5,334 nt of DNA from Desulfobacterales bacterium CG23_combo_of_CG06-09_8_20_14_all_51_8 (GTDB taxonomy: Bacteria; Desulfobacterota; Desulfobacteria; Desulfobacterales; Desulfosalsimonadaceae), in contig PCSG01000066.1 in assembly GCA_002772195.1 (NCBI GenBank), forward strand, positions 955 through 6,288, given 5' to 3'. Position 1 is the stretch's first letter. The number at the start of each line of letters is the position of its first letter. The position numbers and the translations under genes were made by a program. A model generated the notes under the pieces. The model saw only the letters and a list, made by a program, of their open reading frames with translations. It was not told the origin of the DNA and made no database searches. Below, one piece after another: positions 1 through 4,614 of this stretch.

Positions 1-1306
1 TGATAAGAATCGTCAGAATCCGGTCCTTTCTGCTCTCCAGGGACCGGGTGGCGATAATGGCCGGCACATTGCAGCCGAATCCCATGAGCATGGGGATAAA
101 GGATTTGCCGTGAAGGCCGATGAGATGCATGATCTTGTCCATGAGAAACGCGGCCCTGGCCATGTAGCCGGTGTCTTCAAACAGGGCGATGCAGAAAAAC
201 AGGAGCAGAATATTCGGCAGAAAAACGATGATGCTGCCAACGCCGGCGATAATTCCGTCGACGATCAGATCTTTTAGCAGGCTGTCCGGCAGGACCCGCA
301 CAAAAAAGGCGGAAACCAGCCCGACCCCCCCGTCAATCCATTCCATGGGATAGGCCCCGAGGGTGAAGGTGACCTGAAACATGGCCCAGATGAAAAAGAT
401 AAACACCGGGAACCCCAGAAACCGGTTGGTCAGCACCAGATCAATGTTGCGAGAGATATCCACCCGCTGGCGGGTGGACCCGGACATGACTTCCTTGATA
501 ATGCCGGCGATAAACCCGTAGCGCTCGTCGGTCATGACGATTTCCGGATCATCATCCATGCGGCCGGCCAGACGGCCCCGCAGTTCCTCAGCTTTATCCA
601 GGATGTCCCGACTCTGGGGTCCGATTTTTTCCTGGATTCTCTCCTTGATAATCCGGTCGTCTTCGAGAAGTTTAATGGATGTCCAGCGGAGATTATAGGA
701 AAAGGCAATATCCGTCCGGGGCCGGATGAAATCCCGGAGTTCGCCGATAGCGGCTTCAATATCCTTGCTGTACCGGACTTTTCGTTCCTCCGGGATGGCA
801 AGGGGGGAATCGGCAAGTGCCAGGGCGGTTTTCAGCAGATCATCCAGCCCTTCATTTTTATTGCCAACGGTAAACACCACCGGCACCCCGAGCAGCGCGG
901 AGAGTTTTTGGGCATCGATTTTGAGTCCCCGGGATTTGGCGACATCGGCCATGTTGAGGGCGAAAATCACCTTGCAGTCCAGTTCCCGAAGCTGGTTGGC
1001 CAGGTAGAGATTGCGCTCCAGATTGGAGGCGTCGATAATATCAATGACCACGTCGGGATTTTCATCCAGGATGAAATTCCGGGCCACGATTTCCTCGATG
1101 GAATACGGCGTCAGGCTGTAGGTGCCGGGCAGGTCAATGATTTTGAAATCCTGCCCGAATCTGTGGATGTCCCCTTCTTTTTTCTCCACCGTCACGCCGG
1201 GCCAGTTGCCGACTTTCTGGCGGGTGCCGGTCAGATTATTGAATATGGTGGTTTTCCCGGAATTCGGATTACCCGCCAGAGCGATTCTCAATTGACGCTT
1301 TTCCAT
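1..1306 (-). CDS. feoB: Ferrous iron transporter FeoB, N-terminal 435 residues (C-terminus cut by the window edge)
   Basis: FeoB is the inner-membrane Fe(II) transporter with a cytosolic G-protein domain. The frame is open without a stop from the ATG at 1306 to the left edge. G-protein motifs visible are G1 GNPNSGKT (residues 12-19), the G2 region NWPGVTVE (34-41), G3 DLPG (58-61) and G4 NMAD (118-121). A helical linker follows, with the family-typical ERYGFI near 261-266. The membrane domain begins near residue 288. It includes a hydrophobic segment (about 351-375), the FEDTGYMARAAF motif (376-387) and the GFGCNVPAI gate motif with its conserved Cys (409-417). FeoB proteins are usually about 600-800 residues, so a third or more is missing on the left. 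The start fits well: GGGG lies 5 bases upstream and the feoA stop is 17 bases away. The canonical G5 Ser-Ala is not obvious (TVGNKNEG near 146-153). No frameshift was seen. Identification is very secure. Confidence 0.97.
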   Translation of the reverse strand, partial: MEKRQLRIALAGNPNSGKTTIFNNLTGTRQKVGNWPGVTVEKKEGDIHRFGQDFKIIDLPGTYSLTPYSIEEIVARNFILDENPDVVIDIIDASNLERNLYLANQLRELDCKVIFALNMADVAKSRGLKIDAQKLSALLGVPVVFTVGNKNEGLDDLLKTALALADSPLAIPEERKVRYSKDIEAAIGELRDFIRPRTDIAFSYNLRWTSIKLLEDDRIIKERIQEKIGPQSRDILDKAEELRGRLAGRMDDDPEIVMTDERYGFIAGIIKEVMSGSTRQRVDISRNIDLVLTNRFLGFPVFIFFIWAMFQVTFTLGAYPMEWIDGGVGLVSAFFVRVLPDSLLKDLIVDGIIAGVGSIIVFLPNILLLFFCIALFEDTGYMARAAFLMDKIMHLIGLHGKSFIPMLMGFGCNVPAIIATRSLESRKDRILTILI

Positions 1307-1323
1307 TTTTTCCCCGGGCCGGT

Positions 1324-1557
1324 TTACACCGCCTCCACATCGATTTCCGCCGCTTCCCTGACCCTCAAGGACACGTGGCATCCCCGCACCACCAGTTCCA
1401 AGGGATCTTTTAAGGGAGCATATTTTTCAATATATATTTCCGAGCCTTTGGTAAGGCCCATTTCGAGAATCCGGCGCCGGAGCCTCGCTTCGCCCCGAAT
1501 CCGCAAAATCCTTCCAGTCTGGCCTTCCCGCATTTCATCGAGCCGCATATATCCCAT
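1324..1557 (-). CDS. feoA: Ferrous iron transport protein FeoA (stand-alone)
   Basis: This is a small cytosolic SH3-like protein of about 74-77 residues that works with FeoB in Fe(II) uptake. The sequence fits the family: an N-terminal RLDEMREGQTGRI stretch, then RRRILEMGLTKGSEI, then APLKDPLELVVRG and SLRVREAAEIDVEAV. These correspond to the usual L..L..G..G.I, LLxMGLxPG and APLGDPI..RG..LSLR signatures. It starts 4 bases after the stop of the Fur-FeoA gene and ends 17 bases before feoB. The start is uncertain. The ATG at 1557 has a GAGGAG about 13 bases upstream (inside the previous gene's end). The ATG at 1548 gives the most family-like N-terminus (74 aa). The ATG at 1581 would overlap the upstream gene by 20 bases. 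A Cys replaces the more usual aromatic residue in the RGxH segment; whether this matters is unknown. Confidence 0.93.
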   Translation of the reverse strand: MGYMRLDEMREGQTGRILRIRGEARLRRRILEMGLTKGSEIYIEKYAPLKDPLELVVRGCHVSLRVREAAEIDVEAV

Positions 1558-1561
1558 CCCG

Positions 1562-2254
1562 TCAGATCTTCTCCTCTTCATCGGCCGGCCCCACGATGAT
1601 TTTCTGAGACATGCCCCGCCCCAGCACATAGCGCTGATAATCTGCGGCCACCACCAGTTGGCCCTGACCGTTGTTGGTTATCACTTCCAGGATGTCGCCG
1701 ATGCGCAGGCCCATGCTGAGCAGGCGCATCCTGGCCTGACTGCCGCCCACCAGATCCTTGATAATCACCCGCTCCCCCTGCCGGGCCGACATCAGCGGCA
1801 TGATTTTTTCCCGGGATTTCATACAGTCCGAACAGAGACCGTAAATCTCCATCCAGTGCTGGAGCATATGAAACCCGAATCCCGCCACCACCCGGGCCTG
1901 GAGCTGTTCAAGCGGATCATTTTTAAATTCAAGAATTTTGCCGCATTTGGTGCAGATCATGTGATCATGATGCTGGCCCAGATGACGGTGTTCATAATGA
2001 ACGATGCCATTATCAAACCGGTTTTTCTGGGCAAACCCGAAGCGGAACATGAGCTCCAGGGTTTCTTCGACAAATTCATGAGGGAAATCAATGTTGCGGT
2101 CTTTTAAAATAGAAACTAGTTCATGGCTGGTCACATGCTTTTCGGTTTGCAGAAAAACTTCCAGAATCCGGAACCGGTCGTGAAACCGGTCGATTTGTTC
2201 CTGTTTGAAAAGGGTCTCAAACTGCTGCCGCTCGTGGGAATGAATCTCTCGCAT
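1562..2254 (-). CDS. Fur-family metal-responsive regulator fused to a C-terminal FeoA domain
   Basis: The gene encodes 230 residues from the ATG at 2254. Residues about 20-80 form the Fur winged-helix domain. Residues about 84-146 form the Fur metal and dimerisation domain, and about 152-222 a FeoA/SH3-like domain (MSARQGERVIIKDL, then RLLSMGLRIGDILEV). Aligned by eye to E. coli Fur, metal ligands are retained: H40, E88, the HHDH motif (95-98), E109, E116 and H133. Two CxxC pairs (101/104, 141/144) match a structural zinc site. Glu rather than Asp at 109 (PerR D104 position) favours iron sensing over peroxide sensing. The recognition helix is unusual: the common Tyr-Arg is Glu-Glu (63-64). 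It is first in an operon with feoA and feoB, so it most likely autoregulates Fe(II) uptake (inference). An in-frame ATG at 2296 would add 14 residues but overlaps the predicted -10 element; the 2254 start has GAAG 9 bases upstream. Domain calls are confident, DNA target unknown. Confidence 0.93.
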   Translation of the reverse strand: MREIHSHERQQFETLFKQEQIDRFHDRFRILEVFLQTEKHVTSHELVSILKDRNIDFPHEFVEETLELMFRFGFAQKNRFDNGIVHYEHRHLGQHHDHMICTKCGKILEFKNDPLEQLQARVVAGFGFHMLQHWMEIYGLCSDCMKSREKIMPLMSARQGERVIIKDLVGGSQARMRLLSMGLRIGDILEVITNNGQGQLVVAADYQRYVLGRGMSQKIIVGPADEEEKI

Positions 2255-2295
2255 TTTTTTTATCTTCAGCCTGTCGGTTAAATGATTCAAAAGCA

Positions 2296-2324
2296 TAGAT
2301 AATACAGGAATTGCACCATGTCAA
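2296..2324 (-). promoter_or_regulatory. Predicted sigma70-type promoter of the fur-feoA / feoA / feoB operon
   Basis: Reading leftward, a perfect TTGACA -35 (2319-2324) is followed by a 17-base spacer and TATCTA (2296-2301, 3 of 6 matches to TATAAT) as -10. Transcription would begin near 2289, giving a leader of about 35 bases before the ATG at 2254. That placement makes the ATG at 2294-2296 unusable, because it overlaps the -10. The -35 is strong and the -10 weak, so this is a plausible but unproven site. Confidence 0.55.
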
Positions 2325-2367
2325 TAAAAGCAAAGGCATTTTGGGGATTGCGTGGGGCATGAGGCTC

Positions 2368-2399
2368 GGGGATCATTGATAATCAGAAAATGATTCCCC
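2368..2399. repeat. Inverted repeat with 10-bp stem upstream of the Feo operon
   Basis: GGGGATCATT (2368-2377) pairs with 2389-2399 through ten base pairs with one bulged T (2394), around an 11-base loop. The loop side contains the quasi-palindrome TGATAATCA (2377-2385). There is no T-tract on either strand and it lies upstream of both divergent promoters, so a classical intrinsic terminator is unlikely. It lies about 45 bases upstream of the predicted -35 of the Feo operon. It could be a regulator-binding site or the end of an unrecognised short transcript. Similarity to the E. coli Fur box is weak (about 11 of 19 by eye). Confidence 0.45.
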
Positions 2400-2727
2400 C
2401 CAGACAGACCGGGAATTTCTCTCGGCGGCAACTCTTGCAGAATCGGACGCCTGGGGGAATGGGCTAAAAAACTTTCCCGCTGCCGTCTTTAAACCGGCAT
2501 AGCGACGTATAAGGGATAATTTCAGACAATAATAAGAAGCGACCAGGTAATTAGAACCGCACGCGCCAGGCCGCTCCAGACTGAAACCGCCGGCTGCTTC
2601 GGCGCCCGGACGTTCAACACCGAATCGCCTTCCCCCGGTAACGATTCCTGTCAACCGGAGAATCCGAAGACTTGAGGGCGTCCCCCTTAGTGATGAGACA
2701 TTCTTTGATGGGTCAGTTACTTCTATC
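2400..2727. other. Intergenic stretch with no convincing gene
   Basis: The region lies between the Feo operon and the toxin-antitoxin module. A leftward frame (2373-2654, 93 codons) is open but has no ribosome binding site I trust, no recognisable domain and a composition that does not look like a conserved protein. Several short inverted repeats occur: GAATCG (2622-2627) with CGATTC (2642-2647), GATTC (2643-2647) with GAATC (2660-2664), and GCCGG/CGGC-rich arms around 2588-2606. I see no tRNA, no riboswitch that I recognise and no intrinsic terminator. The size could accommodate a small RNA, a dispersed intergenic repeat or a decayed gene; none can be demonstrated here. Confidence 0.5.
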
Positions 2728-2756
2728 TTGACATAATACCTTGTGAGTCATATAGT
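2728..2756 (+). promoter_or_regulatory. Predicted promoter of the toxin-antitoxin operon
   Basis: A perfect TTGACA -35 (2728-2733), a 17-base spacer and TATAGT -10 (2751-2756, 5 of 6 matches) make a near-consensus sigma70 promoter. Transcription would start near 2763, leaving a leader of about 20 bases that contains the AGAGGTG ribosome binding site (2773-2779), 4-5 bases before the antitoxin ATG. Confidence 0.8.
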
Positions 2757-2762
2757 GAGTCA
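2743..2762 (+). promoter_or_regulatory. Direct-repeat operator candidate for the antitoxin
   Basis: GTGAGTCA occurs twice (2743-2750 and 2755-2762) with period 12, flanking and overlapping the -10 element. Each copy contains TGAGTCA, itself nearly palindromic. Ribbon-helix-helix antitoxins commonly repress their own operon by binding repeated sites over the promoter, and the position fits that role. Binding itself is inferred. Confidence 0.6.
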
Positions 2763-2783
2763 AAAAGATTTAAGAGGTGAATC

Positions 2784-3035
2784 ATGCAGCAAATAACGAT
2801 AAGGGGCATCGCTCCTGAAATTGAACAAAAAATCCGGCAAATCGCCAGGTCTAACCGCCAATCAATCAATCAGGTGCTCAAGGAAATCATTCATAAGGAA
2901 TTTAAAAAACAGGAACGTAAACCCAAGGCAGCGTCTTTAAAGGAATTGGCAGGCGGTTGGAGTAAAAAAGAAGCCGCTGATTTTAACCTGTCCATCAAAT
3001 CCTGTGAACAGATCGATGAGGACATGTGGCGATGA
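2784..3035 (+). CDS. Ribbon-helix-helix antitoxin (FitA/VapB-like) of a type II toxin-antitoxin module
   Basis: This is an 83-residue protein. Residues about 3-42 (QITIRGIAPEIEQKI onward) look like a FitA-like ribbon-helix-helix DNA-binding domain: a short beta strand, then two helices, with the family's IRN/IRGI-type opening. A charged Lys/Arg-rich linker (about 38-48) leads to a C-terminal tail ending EQIDEDMWR, the type of tail that wraps and inhibits PIN toxins, often by placing a basic residue in the active site. The start is fixed by AGAGGTG just upstream of ATG. The stop codon overlaps the toxin start (ATGA), implying translational coupling. It would neutralise the adjacent toxin and, with it, repress the promoter through the direct repeats upstream. 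The symbol is left blank because FitA and VapB families are not cleanly separable by eye. Confidence 0.9.
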   Translation: MQQITIRGIAPEIEQKIRQIARSNRQSINQVLKEIIHKEFKKQERKPKAASLKELAGGWSKKEAADFNLSIKSCEQIDEDMWR

Positions 3036-3424
3036 AACTGCTTTTGGACACCAGCGCCTATGTCGGGTTTAAATTAGGACATGCTGAAATTGTTGATTAT
3101 CTTGCAATGGCAGACGCGATATTGATATCTCCCATTGTATCCGGAGAGCTGATGTTCGGATTCCGGAATGGATCGCGCCTTGATCAAAACATGTTGGAAT
3201 TCCATCAGTTCCTTTCTCACGAGGCGGTTGATACAATCCAGATTACCGATGTTACGGCTGATAGATACTCCAGAATTGCCGCTCTTCTGAGACGAACGGG
3301 AACTCCGATTCCCACAAATGACATATGGATTGCCGCGCAAACAATGGAAACCGGCGCTGAACTTGTCACAATGGACCAGCATTTTGAAAAAATTTCGGGT
3401 CTGATTTTCCGCCTTTTTCAATAA
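3032..3424 (+). CDS. vapC: PIN-domain ribonuclease toxin, VapC family
   Basis: This is a 130-residue single PIN-domain protein, the usual VapC size. Metal-binding acidic residues are visible in order: D6 in MKLLLDTSAY, E39 in VSGELMFG, D97 in TNDIWIAAQ and D115 in VTMDQHFEKI. VapC toxins are Mg/Mn-dependent endoribonucleases, many of which cut specific tRNAs or rRNA; the target here cannot be predicted. The ATG at 3032 overlaps the antitoxin stop as ATGA and has GAGG 10 bases upstream. A GTG six bases earlier (3026) is in frame but too close to the GAGG and gives a less typical N-terminus. All four acidic residues are present and there is no disruption, so the toxin appears intact. The module looks AT-richer than the flanking genes, consistent with acquisition as a cassette. 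The gene converges on galE, with 51 bases between the stops and no clear terminator hairpin between them. Confidence 0.93.
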   Translation: MKLLLDTSAYVGFKLGHAEIVDYLAMADAILISPIVSGELMFGFRNGSRLDQNMLEFHQFLSHEAVDTIQITDVTADRYSRIAALLRRTGTPIPTNDIWIAAQTMETGAELVTMDQHFEKISGLIFRLFQ

Positions 3425-3475
3425 ACCGCGCGGTATCAGCATGCTTGAAAAACCCTATATAATGGAGCTATGGTC

Positions 3476-4495
3476 CTAACCGGTTTCGCCATACCCCCCC
3501 GGATTCATGGACTGCCATTGCCAGGCGTCCGCGCACATCTCATCGATCCCCCGCCGGGCCGTCCAGCAGAGTTCCCTTCCCGCCAGAGAAGGATTCGCAT
3601 AGCACGTGGCGACATCCCCCGGACGACGGCCCACAATTTTATAAGGAATTGGTTTACCGGACGCCCGTTTAAACGCGGCCACCATTTCAAGCACGCTGAA
3701 TCCTTTGCCCGTGCCCAGATTGTATGTGACGAGCCCAGAATTGGTTGCCAGTTTTTCCAACGCTTTTAAATGGCCTTCGGCCAGATCCATCACATGAATA
3801 TAATCGCGCACGCCCGTGCCGTCCGGCGTATCATAATCATCGCCATACACATTCAATTCCGAAAGCCTGCCCACCGCCACCCGGGCGATGTAAGGCATCA
3901 GATTATTGGGAATGTCCGACGGATCTTCTCCAATCCGTCCGCTCGGATGGGCTCCCACGGGATTGAAGTAGCGCAGCAGCGCGATATTCCAAGACAGGTC
4001 TGAATGATGCAAATCGGTCAATATTTCTTCAATAAACAATTTGGAACGGCCATAAGGATTAAACGGCCGGACCGGCGCGGTTTCATCCGCCGGAACGACT
4101 TCCGGATCGCCGTATACCGTGGCCGACGAGCTGAATACCAGGTTTTTTACACCATGGGCGGCCATGACACTGCACAGGGATAGCGTTCCATTAATATTAT
4201 TGCCATAATAATCTAGAGGCCGGGCCACCGATTCCGCCACACTTTTCAACCCGGCGAAATGGATCACGGCGTTAATGGCATTATTTCTGAAAATCGCATC
4301 CATGCCGGGGGTATTTCTCAAATCTTCCTGATAAAAAATGACTTTCTTGCCGGTGATCGCTTCAACCCGTTTTATGGCCTCAAACTTGCTGTTGCACAAA
4401 TTATCCACAACAATGACATGATGCTCCTTCTCCAAAAGAACGACGCAGGTATGGCTGCCGATATAACCCGCGCCGCCGGTGAGTAAAATATTCAT
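3476..4495 (-). CDS. galE: UDP-glucose 4-epimerase
   Basis: This is a 339-residue cytosolic extended short-chain dehydrogenase that interconverts UDP-glucose and UDP-galactose with bound NAD (Leloir pathway; supply of galactose residues for cell-surface polysaccharides). E. coli GalE has 338. The Rossmann motif GGAGYIG sits at 7-13. Catalytic Ser124 lies in SSSATVYG, and the YxxxK pair is Tyr148 and Lys152 (YGRSK). RYFNPVGAHPSG (175-186) matches the substrate-binding segment, and the C-terminus keeps the WQWQS..NPGGY ending. The residue equivalent to E. coli Tyr299 is Cys298 (CYANPS), as in human GALE (Cys307), which predicts tolerance of N-acetylated sugars. The ATG at 4495 has GGAGG 12 bases upstream, rather far. 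It is separated from the upstream MAP gene by 119 bases and could be cotranscribed or not; no clear promoter was seen between them. Confidence 0.97.
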   Translation of the reverse strand: MNILLTGGAGYIGSHTCVVLLEKEHHVIVVDNLCNSKFEAIKRVEAITGKKVIFYQEDLRNTPGMDAIFRNNAINAVIHFAGLKSVAESVARPLDYYGNNINGTLSLCSVMAAHGVKNLVFSSSATVYGDPEVVPADETAPVRPFNPYGRSKLFIEEILTDLHHSDLSWNIALLRYFNPVGAHPSGRIGEDPSDIPNNLMPYIARVAVGRLSELNVYGDDYDTPDGTGVRDYIHVMDLAEGHLKALEKLATNSGLVTYNLGTGKGFSVLEMVAAFKRASGKPIPYKIVGRRPGDVATCYANPSLAGRELCWTARRGIDEMCADAWQWQSMNPGGYGETG

Positions 4496-4551
4496 GATCT
4501 GTGTCTGCCTCCGTCATGTTTTTTCGCGGAATCTGAATGGTCTTGAGTCAT
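4492..4551 (-). CDS. Possible 19-codon leader ORF overlapping the galE start
   Basis: An ATG at 4549-4551 opens a 19-residue hydrophilic reading frame (MTQDHSDSAKKHDGGRHRS). Its TGA stop overlaps the galE ATG as ATGA, and the galE GGAGG lies inside it. The overlap is the classic arrangement for translational coupling, but the upstream ribosome binding site is weak (an A-rich GAAAAGAAAAT) and chance is a real explanation for such a short frame. Its product, if made, has no recognisable motif. Confidence 0.15.
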   Translation of the reverse strand: MTQDHSDSAKKHDGGRHRS

Positions 4552-4614
4552 ATTTTCTTTTCAGCCGGGGGTTTAGCGCGGGGCAGATTCAACGCATGAA
4601 AACCAGCTTGAATA

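Noticed and set aside
908..2107. A 399-codon open frame on the plus strand
   Set aside because: It is antisense to feoB, feoA and the Fur-FeoA gene, crosses all their boundaries, resembles no known protein, and is explained by the codon usage of the real genes.
2371..2397. Canonical Fur box
   Set aside because: The best alignment with the 19-bp consensus is only about 11 matches by eye, and the regulator's recognition helix is not canonical.
2368..2399. Intrinsic terminator
   Set aside because: The stem is good but no T-tract follows on either strand, and no gene ends nearby.
2373..2654. A 93-codon minus-strand frame in the intergenic region
   Set aside because: There is no credible ribosome binding site, no domain and no operon context; at this GC content a frame of that length can arise by chance. 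It is kept only as part of the intergenic description.
3026..3031. GTG start for the toxin
   Set aside because: It is only about 4 bases from the GAGG, whereas the ATG at 3032 has better spacing, gives the ATGA overlap, and yields the usual MKLLLDTSAY start.
3074..3442. Minus-strand 122-codon frame
   Set aside because: It is the reverse-strand shadow of the PIN toxin gene.
3425..3475. Bidirectional terminator between the convergent toxin and galE genes
   Set aside because: Only short palindromes without loops (ACCGCGCGGT, AACCGGTT) are present; there is no stem-loop with a T-tract.
3470..3769. Plus-strand 99-codon frame preceded by GGAG
   Set aside because: It is antisense to the well-supported galE gene and has no protein-like features.
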